A stretch of 64,000 bases of DNA from an uncultured Shewanella sp. (GCF_947497935.1 NZ_CANMIO010000021.1:17459-81458); one strand, 5' to 3'; numbered from the stretch's first letter, positions 1 to 9,309 are shown. Translations and numbers: made by a program. Notes: generated by a model not told the origin, from the letters alone.

Positions 1-1198
1 ACACTGCATCGATAACCCTATCAGGCAGTGCGTTACCACTGATCCGTATCGAGAACATGCCACGAGGATGAACTAATCGTTTAAGTTCACGCGAACCTTG
101 TAGCAACAGTAGAATCACTCTAATGACCTTAATGCCACCTGCAGTAGAACCTCCGCTACCACCGATAAAGCTTGAGAAAATCAGTAAAATAGGTAAGAAC
201 AAGGGCCAAGCATGGAAGCTTTCGGTACCAAAACCAGCGGTAGTTGAAATGGATACCGCCTGAAACAGAGCATAATCGAAGGTTTCTTCGGCCGAATCAT
301 AGATCCCAGAGCCATAGAGGGTGACAAAACAGATAGCGGTTAATACCAATTGAATAGCAATCAATACCTTAAATTCTGCGTCGCGAAAATAGACACGTAA
401 GTTAATACCACGGCGAGAAAATGCCGCAAAGTGCAGGCTAAAGTTAAGCGCAGCAATCAATAGGAATACCACGCAGATCATATTAATCGTCGGGCTATTA
501 AAGTAGCCCATGCTGGCATCGTGGGTAGAGAAACCACCAATCGCAATAGTTGAGAATGAGTGACAGATAGCATCGAAGGCGTCCATTCCCGCCAACCAAT
601 AAGCAAAGGCGCAAGCGACGGTTAGCGCTAAATAGATATACCAGAGGGCCTTGGCGGTCTCGGCAATCCTCGGCGTCATTTTACTGTCTTTCACCGGCCC
701 CGGCATCTCGGCTCTATACAGTTGCATCCCCCCGACACCCAGTACCGGTAGAATCGCCACCGCTAGAACGATGATCCCCATACCACCCAGCCACTGCAGC
801 AGATGTCGATAGAATAGAATTGCTTTTGGCAGACTATCTAGACCCACGATTACCGTGGCCCCTGTGGTAGTCAGTGCCGAGAAAGACTCGAAGAAACTGT
901 CGGTTAAGCTGAGGGAGGGTTGGCCGGAAAAGATAAACGGCACAGCACCGATGGAGCCCAGTACCACCCAGAACAGTACTACCAAGAGGAAGCCTTCTCG
1001 AGTACGCAAGTCCTTACGGTGTGCACGGTTAGGGTACCAGAGTCCAAACCCCAAGATCAGGCACAACACAAACGCCTGAATAAAGGCCATGCCACCGCCA
1101 TCTTTATAGATAACAGCGACAAGAGCTGGAGGAAGTAAAGATAAAGAAAACAGCCCCATTAATAAGCCTGTAATTCTTATAATTGTTCGATATTGCAT
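1..1198 (-). CDS. trkH: TrkH-type potassium uptake channel subunit, C-terminus cut by window edge
   Basis: Inner-membrane, ion-conducting subunit of the Trk K+ uptake system, which works with the NAD-binding regulator TrkA. The reading frame starts at the ATG at 1198 (MQYRTIIRITGLLMG) and stays open to base 1, giving 399 residues; the family is about 480, so roughly the last 80 are outside. The selectivity-filter loops of all four pore repeats are readable: LTTTGATV, IAIGGFSTH, STTAGFGTES and GGSGGSTAGG. It lies downstream of pepQ and yigZ on the same strand, the order also known in enterobacteria. Family assignment is secure; only the end is missing. Confidence 0.95.
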   Translation of the reverse strand, partial: MQYRTIIRITGLLMGLFSLSLLPPALVAVIYKDGGGMAFIQAFVLCLILGFGLWYPNRAHRKDLRTREGFLLVVLFWVVLGSIGAVPFIFSGQPSLSLTDSFFESFSALTTTGATVIVGLDSLPKAILFYRHLLQWLGGMGIIVLAVAILPVLGVGGMQLYRAEMPGPVKDSKMTPRIAETAKALWYIYLALTVACAFAYWLAGMDAFDAICHSFSTIAIGGFSTHDASMGYFNSPTINMICVVFLLIAALNFSLHFAAFSRRGINLRVYFRDAEFKVLIAIQLVLTAICFVTLYGSGIYDSAEETFDYALFQAVSISTTAGFGTESFHAWPLFLPILLIFSSFIGGSGGSTAGGIKVIRVILLLLQGSRELKRLVHPRGMFSIRISGNALPDRVIDAV

Positions 1199-1332
1199 TG
1201 ATTCCCATCACTAGCGCTTATGCTATAGCGCATTCTCGCACACTTAATAATGAATGTTCATAACCGATTATCAAGCTTGAAAAAACTTGTTAATCAATAA
1301 AAATCATCGTCGCTTTAAAACGAATATGACGC

Positions 1333-1947
1333 TTACTCTTCAAACTCTGCTTTTAGCTGGCCCTTGCTCAGGGTGGCTAAATCAAGGTTCAGCTGATGTT
1401 TAGCAGCCTTAGGGATGGCAAACTGAATGACAATTTTGTCGCTAAACTGTTTATCTTCAATCAACACCTCAAATTGAGCGAATAGATGCTCAACATCTTT
1501 TAATTGATGATATTCACACACCAATTTCCCAGGGTAACGGATCTGCTTCAGTTGGGTTTCAAGTTGTGGAATCCCCTGTTTAATACCAGAACTATAGGCT
1601 CTAACTAGGCCACCTACCCCCAGCTTGGTTCCACCAAAGTAGCGAATAACTATCGCACCAAGCTCACCTATGTTCGCTCCCTGTAAGGCGGACAACATGG
1701 GGCGCCCAGCGCTACCGGAAGGTTCCCCATCATCGCTTGACCCCATATTAATGCTGTCATTTGGCGCGCCACCGACAAACGCATAGCAGTAATGGTTAGC
1801 TCCTGGGTACTCGCCCCTTAGGTTAGTAAGTACACACTTAAGCTCTTCTGCCGACTGACAGTGGAATAGAAAAGAGATAAAGCGACTATGCTTTATCTCT
1901 TCTTCTATCAATAATTCAGCTGCAGGGATGAGATAACTCTCACTCAA
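1333..1947 (-). CDS. yigZ: YigZ/IMPACT family protein
   Basis: UPF0029/IMPACT family protein of 204 residues, close to the usual 200-210. The N-terminal domain holds the family signature around residues 70-110 (SSDDGEPSGSAGRP, then IVIRYFGGTKLGVGGL). The C-terminal part is the smaller DUF1949-like domain. The biochemical role is not settled; the eukaryotic homologue IMPACT acts in translational control. The start is TTG at 1947, preceded by a GAGAGAAG ribosome-binding site; no better ATG is available. It begins 18 bases after the pepQ stop and precedes trkH, so a pepQ-yigZ-trkH transcript is likely. Confidence 0.92.
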   Translation of the reverse strand: MSESYLIPAAELLIEEEIKHSRFISFLFHCQSAEELKCVLTNLRGEYPGANHYCYAFVGGAPNDSINMGSSDDGEPSGSAGRPMLSALQGANIGELGAIVIRYFGGTKLGVGGLVRAYSSGIKQGIPQLETQLKQIRYPGKLVCEYHQLKDVEHLFAQFEVLIEDKQFSDKIVIQFAIPKAAKHQLNLDLATLSKGQLKAEFEE

Positions 1948-1965
1948 AACGCTTCTCTCACTAGA

Positions 1966-3288
1966 TTAACGATTCAGACCCAGATTACGGGTCATATTTT
2001 CGATACGATCGCCATGAACAATCACATTATCTTCGATGCGAATACCACCAAATGGCCTTAAGGCATCAACCGTATTCCAGTTGATTTGTGACTGCCGCTG
2101 ATCTTGTTTTAATTCTGCCAGTAGCGAATCAATAATATAAACGCCAGGCTCTATCGTCAGTACCTGGTTGATATCAAGCTCTCGAGTACAGCGTAAGAAT
2201 GGATGGGCCTTTGGCGCTGCGACGTGAGTGCCCTTTTCATCGCAGAGGAAGCCTCCCATATCATGCACTTGTATGCCTAACATGTGGCCTAACCCATGGG
2301 GGAAAAAGACTCGAGTAATCCCCTGCTCAACGAGGCCCTGAACATCGCCGCTGACAATATCAAAATCCAACAAGATCTGCGCTAGCTTATAATGAGTTTG
2401 TATGTGTAATTCAGCATAGCTCACACCTGGCTTCATCATGCTTATGATCTGTAGCTGCATATTATCCATTGCGGTGATCAGATCATCGAAAATATTCTTC
2501 TCAAATGAATAGCTGCGGGTGATATCGGAAGCATAACCATTATAGCTAGCGCCCGCGTCGATCAAAAATGAACGGCGCTGCGCCGGGCTCGCATGTTCAA
2601 GCGCGGTGTAATGTAAGATGGCGGAGTTTTCATTAAGCGCTACAATGCTGCTATAGGGGACTTGGTTTTCCCCTTGTGAGATTGCCGACAGATAGACCTG
2701 TAAGATCTCAAATTCACTAGCACCATTATAGAAGGCGGTTTTGGCCGCTTGATGGCCGATCACCGCGATTTCGTTAGCTTTACGCATACAGGCTAACTCA
2801 TAATCCGTTTTCGTTGCGCGATGATAATTAAGGTAACTCAATACAGAATCAGGGTTACGCCTGCTAAATCCCAGCACATCGGCAACATCTAAATGCTCAC
2901 CAATATAGGCCCAATTATCGATATCGGCAGGTAGGAACTCGGCCACTTTGTCGGCCTTACTAAGAAACTTAATATCGACATGCTCGGCCCAAAAGTCGCT
3001 CGGCTCATCGGCAACCTTATGCCAGAAATCCACCGGGCGATAAAAAATCAATAGGGGTTTATCACTGCCGTTTACCACCAACCAAGAATTTGGATTTTCG
3101 GTGACCGGTAACCAAGCTTTAAAGTGGGGGTTTACCTTAAATGGGTAATCCATATCATCTAAAAACTGTCTATGTGGCTGGCCTGAATGTATGACTAGTC
3201 CCGATAAGTTTTCACGAGAGATTATTTCGCTTACACGCTGATTGAGTACTTGAATATGGTCATGATAGAGGCGCGCTAACTGTTCCAT
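1966..3288 (-). CDS. pepQ: Xaa-Pro dipeptidase (prolidase)
   Basis: Cytoplasmic M24B metallopeptidase that cleaves dipeptides with C-terminal proline; PepQ enzymes also hydrolyse organophosphate triesters as a side activity. I use the ATG at 3288 (MEQLARLYHDHIQ, AGGG upstream), giving 440 residues against 443 in E. coli; the open frame extends 14 codons further, but that extension has no family match. The metal-binding pattern is visible: the Asp pair in IDAGASYNGYASDITRSY, the His in FFPHGLGHMLGIQVHD, and the Glu residues in LTIEPGVY and GIRIEDN. It is divergent from fadBA across a 354-base gap, as in other gammaproteobacteria. Confidence 0.95.
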   Translation of the reverse strand: MEQLARLYHDHIQVLNQRVSEIISRENLSGLVIHSGQPHRQFLDDMDYPFKVNPHFKAWLPVTENPNSWLVVNGSDKPLLIFYRPVDFWHKVADEPSDFWAEHVDIKFLSKADKVAEFLPADIDNWAYIGEHLDVADVLGFSRRNPDSVLSYLNYHRATKTDYELACMRKANEIAVIGHQAAKTAFYNGASEFEILQVYLSAISQGENQVPYSSIVALNENSAILHYTALEHASPAQRRSFLIDAGASYNGYASDITRSYSFEKNIFDDLITAMDNMQLQIISMMKPGVSYAELHIQTHYKLAQILLDFDIVSGDVQGLVEQGITRVFFPHGLGHMLGIQVHDMGGFLCDEKGTHVAAPKAHPFLRCTRELDINQVLTIEPGVYIIDSLLAELKQDQRQSQINWNTVDALRPFGGIRIEDNVIVHGDRIENMTRNLGLNR

Positions 3289-3642
3289 GAGGGTTACCCT
3301 ATTGTTATTATTTAGCCAAATTTTCTGCACAGGCTCAGTCTATCACATCGCTAAATAATTTTTTCTTCAAAGCTATTCTTGGCTAAACCATCTGCTGTAA
3401 ACTCAAATTAAACCATTGCAACAATACCAACTAAAGCACTGATCTTTAAGCTTCATTATTTTACAAACCAAAGAAACTAAACGACCGTTTAAATTGGGTG
3501 TTGTAATTTTTTGTGATTCGTCGCACACTGAGCAGTAACTGGTCAAATGATGGCCTAGGCTGCTGTGACAAAGAAAGTTACATTCGGATAATAAAATCAT
3601 TAATGATCTGGATAGTGAACTTAAGCTATAAGGAAGCAAGCA
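3289..3642. promoter_or_regulatory. pepQ-fadB divergent regulatory gap with candidate fatty-acid operators
   Basis: This non-coding stretch must hold both divergent promoters. I see a 14-bp inverted repeat, TAAACGACCGTTTA, at 3478-3491, and a FadR-like half site AACTGGTC at 3537-3544. In Shewanella the fad genes are known to be controlled by PsrA and FadR, so these are reasonable operator candidates, but neither matches a full consensus. fadB has a good ribosome-binding site (AAGGA) ending about 9 bases before its ATG. An 83-codon leftward open frame here has no support as a gene. Confidence 0.4.
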
Positions 3643-5796
3643 ATGATCTACCAAAGCCCTACAATTGAGGTTGAGTTACTCGAGGATAACATCGCTCACC
3701 TGTGCTTCAAGGCACAAGGTTCGGTTAATAAGTTCGACAGAGAAACCATCGATTCGCTAAATGCTGCACTCGACAGCATTAAACAAGATTCTAGCATCAA
3801 AGCACTAATGTTAAGTTCGGCCAAAGACGCCTTCGTCGTTGGCGCCGATATCACAGAGTTTTTAGGATTATTTGCTGAAGAGGACGCGGTCTTACAGACT
3901 TGGTTAGAGCAAGCCAATGTTGTTTTCAACAAGCTAGAAGACTTACCTTTCCCAACGATTTCAGCAATTAATGGATTTGCACTTGGCGCAGGCTGCGAAA
4001 CTATTCTTGCTACCGACTTCCGTATAGCAGACACCACAGCCCGCATCGGCCTACCAGAGACTAAGCTAGGAATTATCCCTGGCTTTGGTGGTACGGTACG
4101 TCTACCGCGTGTGATTGGTGCCGACAACGCCCTTGAATGGATCACCTCAGGTAAAGATCAACGCCCTGAAGCAGCACTTAAAGTTGGCGCTATTGACGCC
4201 GTTGTTGCTCCTGAGCAATTAAAACCTGCTGCGTTAAAAATGCTCAAGGATGCCCTAGCTGAGAAGCTAGACTGGCAATCTCGCCGCGCTAAGAAACAAG
4301 CGCCACTGACCCTACCTAAACTTGAAGCCATGATGTCTTTTGCCACGGCTAAAGGTATGGTGTTTAAAGTCGCGGGTAAACACTACCCTGCACCTATGGC
4401 AGTAATTAGTGTCATCGAGCAAGCGGCACTATGTGATCGTACCGCAGCACTTCAAATTGAACATCAAGCATTCATCAAGCTAGCAAAAACAGAAGTTGCC
4501 CAATCACTAATTGGTATCTTCCTCAATGATCAGCTAGTAAAGGGTAAGGCCAAAAAAGCTGGCAAGCTAGCTAAGAAAGTTAATACAGCTGCAGTACTTG
4601 GTGCTGGCATCATGGGTGGTGGTATCGCTTACCAGAGTGCTAGCAAGGGTACACCAATTGTGATGAAAGACATTGCTCAACCAGCACTGGATTTAGGTTT
4701 AGGTGAAGCCGCGAAGCTACTTACGGCACAAGTTAAGCGTGGCCGTTCAACCCCAGCTAAAATGGCAGCGGTACTGAATAACATCACCCCTGCACTCGAT
4801 TATGCTCCAGTGAAAGATGCCGATGTCATAGTAGAGGCCGTGGTTGAGCATCCAAAAGTTAAAGCTATGGTGCTTGCCGAAGTTGAAGAACATGTCAGTG
4901 AAGATGCCATCATCACCTCAAACACCTCAACAATCTCAATCAACCTGTTGGCTAAGAGCCTTAAAAAGCCTGAGCGTTTCTGTGGTATGCACTTCTTTAA
5001 CCCTGTGCACAAGATGCCGCTAGTCGAAGTTATTCGTGGTGAAAACAGCTCGGATGAAACCGTCGCCTCTGTAGTGGCTTACGCCAGCAAGATGGGTAAG
5101 ACACCTATTGTAGTTAATGACTGCCCAGGCTTCTTTGTAAACCGTGTACTCTTCCCGTACTTTGCGGGCTTTAGTGGCCTGCTTGCCGATGGCGCAGACT
5201 TTGCGGCTATCGACAGAGTGATGGAAAAGCAGTTTGGTTGGCCAATGGGGCCAGCATACCTGCTTGACGTAGTTGGTCTAGATACGGGTCATCACGCACA
5301 AGCGGTTATGGCTGAAGGTTTCCCTGACCGCATGGGTAAATCAGGTAAAGATGCCATTGATGTAATGTTTGAAGCTGAACGCTTTGGCCAGAAGAACAGT
5401 AAAGGTTTCTACCAATACTCAGTTGACCGTCGCGGCAAGCCAAAGAAAGATTTAGACCCAACTAGCTATGAGTTACTACAAGCTGAGTTTGGTGAGCAAA
5501 AAGCATTTGAATCAGATGAGATCATCGCTCGCACCATGATCCCAATGATTATCGAGACTGTGCGCTGTCTTGAAGAAGGAATTATCGCTTCGCCTGCTGA
5601 AGCGGATATGGGCCTAGTTTACGGCCTTGGTTTCCCACCATTTAGAGGCGGTGTATTCCGTTACCTAGATACTATGGGTGTGGCTAACTTTGTCGCGCTA
5701 GCCGACAAATATGCACACCTTGGTGGTCTATACCAAGTGACCGATACTATGCGCGAACTTGCCGCCAACAATGGCAGCTACTACCAGCAGGCTTAA
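3643..5796 (+). CDS. fadB: fatty acid oxidation complex subunit alpha
   Basis: Multifunctional alpha subunit of the aerobic beta-oxidation complex (enoyl-CoA hydratase, 3-hydroxyacyl-CoA dehydrogenase, isomerase and epimerase activities), working as an alpha2beta2 complex with FadA. Length is 717 residues, normal for the family. The hydratase domain occupies residues 1-190, with the catalytic Glu119 (GAGCET) and Glu139 (LPET). The NAD-binding dehydrogenase starts near residue 315 (AVLGAGIMGGGIA), with the catalytic His near 450 (GMHFFNPVHK). The C-terminal 3HCDH domains follow. fadA begins 18 bases later, so the two are co-transcribed. Confidence 0.98.
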   Translation: MIYQSPTIEVELLEDNIAHLCFKAQGSVNKFDRETIDSLNAALDSIKQDSSIKALMLSSAKDAFVVGADITEFLGLFAEEDAVLQTWLEQANVVFNKLEDLPFPTISAINGFALGAGCETILATDFRIADTTARIGLPETKLGIIPGFGGTVRLPRVIGADNALEWITSGKDQRPEAALKVGAIDAVVAPEQLKPAALKMLKDALAEKLDWQSRRAKKQAPLTLPKLEAMMSFATAKGMVFKVAGKHYPAPMAVISVIEQAALCDRTAALQIEHQAFIKLAKTEVAQSLIGIFLNDQLVKGKAKKAGKLAKKVNTAAVLGAGIMGGGIAYQSASKGTPIVMKDIAQPALDLGLGEAAKLLTAQVKRGRSTPAKMAAVLNNITPALDYAPVKDADVIVEAVVEHPKVKAMVLAEVEEHVSEDAIITSNTSTISINLLAKSLKKPERFCGMHFFNPVHKMPLVEVIRGENSSDETVASVVAYASKMGKTPIVVNDCPGFFVNRVLFPYFAGFSGLLADGADFAAIDRVMEKQFGWPMGPAYLLDVVGLDTGHHAQAVMAEGFPDRMGKSGKDAIDVMFEAERFGQKNSKGFYQYSVDRRGKPKKDLDPTSYELLQAEFGEQKAFESDEIIARTMIPMIIETVRCLEEGIIASPAEADMGLVYGLGFPPFRGGVFRYLDTMGVANFVALADKYAHLGGLYQVTDTMRELAANNGSYYQQA

Positions 5797-5814
5797 GCAG
5801 AAAGGATTTGAACA

Positions 5815-6978
5815 ATGAAAAACGCCGTTATCGTAGATTGCATTCGTACTCCAATGGGCCGCTCAAAGGCTGGAGTATTTAGAAATGTACGCGCAGAAAC
5901 TCTATCTGCAGAATTAATGAAGTCGCTACTTGAGCGTAACCCTAAGCTAGATCCAAACACTATCGAAGATGTGATGTGGGGTTGTGTGCAGCAGACGCTT
6001 GAGCAAGGCTTTAATATTGCACGTAACGCTGCCCTATTGGCTGGCATTCCAAAGCAAGTTGGCGCGGTTACCGTAAACCGTTTATGTGGTTCATCAATGG
6101 ATGCATTACACCAAGCGGCTCGCGCAATTATGACAGGCCAAGGCGATACCTTTATCGTAGGTGGTGTTGAACATATGGGTCATGTACCAATGAACCATGG
6201 CGTCGACTTCCACCCAAGTCTTGCTAACAATGTTGCTAAAGCCTCAGGCATGATGGGCCTTACAGCAGAAATGCTCGGCAAGATGCACGGCATTACTCGT
6301 GAGCAACAAGATGCCTTTGCAGTACGTTCACATCAGCGCGCTCATGCTGCCACAGTTGAAGGCCGCTTCGCCAATGAAATCGTAGCGATTGAAGGTCATG
6401 ACGCCGACGGCGCCTTGATTAAAGTTGAGCACGATGAAGTGATCCGCCCAGAAACATCAATGGAATCCCTTTCAGGTCTACGCCCTGCTTTTGACCCAGC
6501 TAACGGTACTGTTACCGCGGGTACCTCTTCTGCATTATCAGATGGCGCTTCAGCCATGCTAGTGATGGAAGAAGAGAAAGCAAAAGCATTAGGCTTACCT
6601 ATTCGTGCACGTATTCGCTCAATGGCGATTGCTGGTTGCGATGCGGCTATTATGGGTTATGGCCCAGTACCAGCAACTCAAAAAGCACTTAAGCGTGCAG
6701 GTCTAACCGTTGACGACTTAGATGTTATCGAGCTTAACGAAGCCTTTGCCGCGCAGTCTCTACCTTGTGTAAAAGACTTAGGTTTGATGGATGTGGTTGA
6801 TGAGAAGATTAACCTCAACGGTGGCGCCATTGCACTCGGTCATCCATTAGGTTGTTCAGGTACGCGTATCTCAACCACCCTGATCAATCTGATGGAAGCC
6901 AAAGATGCTAAGTATGGTCTAGCGACTATGTGTATTGGTCTAGGCCAAGGTATCGCGACTATCTTCGAGCGCCCATAA
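5815..6978 (+). CDS. fadA: 3-ketoacyl-CoA thiolase
   Basis: Thiolase (beta subunit of the fatty-acid oxidation complex) that releases acetyl-CoA in the last step of each beta-oxidation cycle. At 387 residues it equals the E. coli protein in length. The nucleophile Cys91 is in NRLCGSSMDA, the base His343 in GGAIALGHPLGCSG, and the second Cys373 in MCIGLGQG. A GAAAGGA ribosome-binding site precedes the ATG. The pair fadBA ends in a clear intrinsic terminator at 7001. Confidence 0.98.
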   Translation: MKNAVIVDCIRTPMGRSKAGVFRNVRAETLSAELMKSLLERNPKLDPNTIEDVMWGCVQQTLEQGFNIARNAALLAGIPKQVGAVTVNRLCGSSMDALHQAARAIMTGQGDTFIVGGVEHMGHVPMNHGVDFHPSLANNVAKASGMMGLTAEMLGKMHGITREQQDAFAVRSHQRAHAATVEGRFANEIVAIEGHDADGALIKVEHDEVIRPETSMESLSGLRPAFDPANGTVTAGTSSALSDGASAMLVMEEEKAKALGLPIRARIRSMAIAGCDAAIMGYGPVPATQKALKRAGLTVDDLDVIELNEAFAAQSLPCVKDLGLMDVVDEKINLNGGAIALGHPLGCSGTRISTTLINLMEAKDAKYGLATMCIGLGQGIATIFERP

Positions 6979-7000
6979 GCTTAGCTTGAGTCAATAACTA

Positions 7001-7031
7001 ACAAAGCCAGCATTAGCTGGCTTTGTTGTTT
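7001..7031 (+). terminator. fadBA intrinsic terminator
   Basis: Perfect 11-bp stem (ACAAAGCCAGC / GCTGGCTTTGT) with an ATTA loop, followed by a short T-rich tail; it lies 22 bases after the fadA stop. Confidence 0.85.
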
Positions 7032-7142
7032 TATGAGTAGAGCGTTTTCCTAAGCGACCAATCATAAGTAATACCAAATCACCTAGCCTATTGCCGCCAA
7101 CTGCATTAACCTGAAGTCATCAGTTCCCCCTTAGGATGCGTG

Positions 7143-7604
7143 ATGAAATTTGTATTACTTGCCGACAATGACTCAGCCATACCTCAAATAGCAAAATGGT
7201 ATAGCGATGAATGGGGCTATATTGGCGAGGGGCGCAGCACTAAAGAACTAGAACTAAAACTCAGAGATTATCTTAATCACGACAAACCGCCATTGATCAT
7301 CTTGGCTCTAGACAACAATAAGCTGATGGCCGCAGCCCAACTTCGTTACCATGAGATGGATATCTATCCCGAGCGTGTGCATTGGCTCGGTGGTGTTTAC
7401 GTTGCCTCTGAATATAGAGGTAAAGGCATAGCCAGAGCATTAGTGAGTGCCATTATAGATAAGGCGAAGAAACTTGGGATTAACAGCATCAATTTACAGA
7501 CCGAAGATTTTACTGGCGGTCTATATACTCCCCTCGGCTGGCAACCTGTAGAACAGGTCACTTATCACGGTATTAAAGTGCAGGTTATGGAAAAATCACT
7601 TTAA
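7143..7604 (+). CDS. GNAT family N-acetyltransferase
   Basis: Predicted acetyl-CoA-dependent N-acetyltransferase of the GNAT fold, about 153 residues. The acetyl-CoA-binding motif A is visible around residue 85-100 (VYVASEYRGKGIARALV), followed by the helix with INSINLQTEDF and a typical GNAT ending YTPLGWQPVEQ. The substrate cannot be read from sequence. The frame begins at GTG 7140, immediately followed by ATG 7143; I prefer the ATG, with AGGA upstream. It stands alone after the fadBA terminator, 48 bases before ybaK. Confidence 0.85.
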   Translation: MKFVLLADNDSAIPQIAKWYSDEWGYIGEGRSTKELELKLRDYLNHDKPPLIILALDNNKLMAAAQLRYHEMDIYPERVHWLGGVYVASEYRGKGIARALVSAIIDKAKKLGINSINLQTEDFTGGLYTPLGWQPVEQVTYHGIKVQVMEKSL

Positions 7605-7652
7605 TTCCTGGCTCGCACCAACAATGCCTGCACTACATATATAGGTAACACA

Positions 7653-8123
7653 ATGACTCCCGCTATCGACCTGCTCGTTAAACACAAGATTGCCCATCGA
7701 GTACATGAGTATCAACATGACCCGTCTTGCCAAGCATACGGCTTAGAAGCTGCAGAGAAAATCGGTGTCGCGCCAGAGCTCGTATTCAAAACCTTAGTGG
7801 TTAAGTTAGACGGTAAGCAACTCGCAGTTGCTATTATTCCAGTAGCAGAAAAGCTCAGTATGAAGTTAATAGCAAAAGCAGCCAAAGCTAAAAAGGCTGT
7901 GATGGCCGAAGCAATGGAAGTACAGCGTAGTTCAGGCTATGTACTCGGAGGTGTCAGTCCCTTAGGACAAAAAAGACAATTGCCAACTGTAATAGATCAA
8001 TCTGCTGCGACTCTTGCAAAAATGTTTGTGAGCGGCGGACGCCGCGGACTGGATATTGAGCTCGCGCCAGAAGATATAAAGTTATTACTTAAAGCCCAGT
8101 TTGCCCCTATCACAGCAGAATAG
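7653..8123 (+). CDS. ybaK: Cys-tRNA(Pro)/Cys-tRNA(Cys) deacylase YbaK
   Basis: YbaK/EbsC-type trans-editing enzyme that hydrolyses Cys mischarged on tRNA-Pro, protecting translation from prolyl-tRNA synthetase errors. Length 156 residues, as expected. The domain covers the whole protein: the conserved lysine in ELVFKTLVVKLDGK near residue 46 and the signature GGVSPLGQKRQLPT near residue 110 are both present. Its stop is followed within 10 bases by a 32-bp palindrome containing a parS 16-mer. Confidence 0.93.
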   Translation: MTPAIDLLVKHKIAHRVHEYQHDPSCQAYGLEAAEKIGVAPELVFKTLVVKLDGKQLAVAIIPVAEKLSMKLIAKAAKAKKAVMAEAMEVQRSSGYVLGGVSPLGQKRQLPTVIDQSAATLAKMFVSGGRRGLDIELAPEDIKLLLKAQFAPITAE

Positions 8124-8132
8124 ATGCTATTC

Positions 8133-8164
8133 ATCTAGAGTGTTCCACGTGGAACACTCTAGAT
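8133..8164. promoter_or_regulatory. parS: parS centromere site 1 inside a 32-bp perfect palindrome
   Basis: Bases 8141-8156 read TGTTCCACGTGGAACA, a perfect palindrome and an exact match to the parS 16-mer bound by chromosomal ParB in Pseudomonas and relatives. The symmetry continues 8 bases on each side (ATCTAGAG / CTCTAGAT). It lies in the non-coding gap between ybaK and tusA, without a T-run, so it is not an obvious terminator. ParA and ParB are encoded at 36.9-38.5 kb. Confidence 0.9.
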
Positions 8165-8267
8165 ATCTAAACGACCCTAAGCTCACAAATTATGCCTAGC
8201 GGCTTGGATAAACTAAAACGCTGGAGTAATATTAGCCACTTCTGTTTAATCGTTCTGCCGAGGAAAT

Positions 8268-8513
8268 ATGAACGACCAATTTAACGCAGCACAACATCAA
8301 CTCGACGCTTTAGGCCTACGCTGCCCAGAGCCAGTAATGATGGTGCGTAAGTCAGTAAGACGCATGAACGAAGGTGAAACACTGCTTATTATTGCAGATG
8401 ATCCAGCAACGACCCGCGACATCCCAAGCTTTTGTGAGTTTATGGATCATACCTTAATCGCTAGTCAAACAGAGTCAACGCCTTACCAGTACCTTATAAA
8501 GAAAGGTCTTTAG
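8268..8513 (+). CDS. tusA: sulfur carrier protein TusA
   Basis: Small persulfide carrier that accepts sulfur from IscS and passes it to the TusBCD relay for 2-thiouridine in tRNA, and to other sulfur-using pathways. Length 81 residues, as in E. coli. The active Cys19 sits in the family motif LGLRCPEPVM, followed by the beta strand ETLLIIADDP. A GAGGAA ribosome-binding site precedes the ATG. The MOSC-domain gene starts 34 bases downstream and may be co-transcribed. Confidence 0.95.
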   Translation: MNDQFNAAQHQLDALGLRCPEPVMMVRKSVRRMNEGETLLIIADDPATTRDIPSFCEFMDHTLIASQTESTPYQYLIKKGL

Positions 8514-8547
8514 TCATTCACCATCAAATTAGATAAAAGGAATTATC

Positions 8548-8985
8548 ATGGCCAAATTAATCGGAATCGCATTTAAAACCGAAAAACGTGGTCAAATGAT
8601 TACGGTTGAACAAGCTCAAGTGACCCAAGCTAAAGGTGTTGAAAACGACATCTTTGGCCGTCCAGGTAAGCGCCAAGTTACAGTGATCTCTATCCAGCAA
8701 TGGCAGCTTGCCTGTAATGATGTCGGTAAAACCTTACCTTGGTTTACCCGCAGGGCAAACTTACTCGTCGATGGAATCAGTTTCTCTTCTGAAGATCTAG
8801 GTAAGCAACTTGTCATAGGCGACCTCATTTTAGAGATTACTGGTGAGACAGATCCTTGTAAGAAAATGGAAATGGCTTATCCGGGGCTCAAACAAGCATT
8901 ATTGTCTGACTGGCGCGGTGGCGTAACCTGTCGAGTGATTACAGGTTCAAATATTAAAATGAATGACAATGTCACTTTAATTTAA
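8548..8985 (+). CDS. MOSC domain-containing protein
   Basis: Single-domain MOSC protein of 145 residues. MOSC domains occur in molybdenum-cofactor sulfurases, YiiM and mARC proteins, and bind sulfur or Moco. The diagnostic Cys is residue 104 in TGETDPCKKME, followed by the usual GGVTCRVITG segment near the end. The exact substrate is unknown. It is preceded by AAAGGAA and follows tusA; sitting beside a sulfur carrier fits a sulfur-transfer role, but that is inference. Confidence 0.85.
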   Translation: MAKLIGIAFKTEKRGQMITVEQAQVTQAKGVENDIFGRPGKRQVTVISIQQWQLACNDVGKTLPWFTRRANLLVDGISFSSEDLGKQLVIGDLILEITGETDPCKKMEMAYPGLKQALLSDWRGGVTCRVITGSNIKMNDNVTLI

Positions 8986-9309
8986 TCCTTTTATTCTTGC
9001 CAAAGACTGAGTAGTAGCTCACTGCTCAGTACAGTCATTCCCTGCTTACTTGTCAGCATTTAACTCAAGCAACTCACTGGTAAGTTTCGTTGAAACCTAA
9101 TGTTTCTAGTAAGCTAATCCTTAGTAAATCCTCACTCGTATCAAGCCAATATTAACTTAACTAATTGAAACAGATTTTTTGTTTTACTGTTAAGCAATTT
9201 GTGCGATAACTGTTGCACAAATTAATTTCCAATTAAGCACTACCACTAACAATCTATAAACGAGATCCAAAACGACTCCTTTAAAACGATAACAATAATT
9301 AGGATTATC
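8986..9309. other. gap between MOSC gene and amidohydrolase gene
   Basis: 324 bases without a supported gene. The first 60 hold an imperfect inverted repeat (GACTGAGTAGTAG / CACTGCTCAGTAC), probably the end of the upstream unit. The remainder is AT-rich and presumably carries the promoter of the large exported protein; I could not pick a convincing -35/-10 pair. An AGGA ribosome-binding site precedes the ATG at 9310. Confidence 0.4.

Noticed and set aside
855..1138. Two rightward open frames over trkH
   Set aside because: They are antisense to the well-supported trkH frame and show no protein-like pattern.
3403..3654. 83-codon leftward open frame between pepQ and fadB
   Set aside because: Overlaps the fadB start and regulatory sites, has no recognisable protein features and no clear ribosome-binding site.
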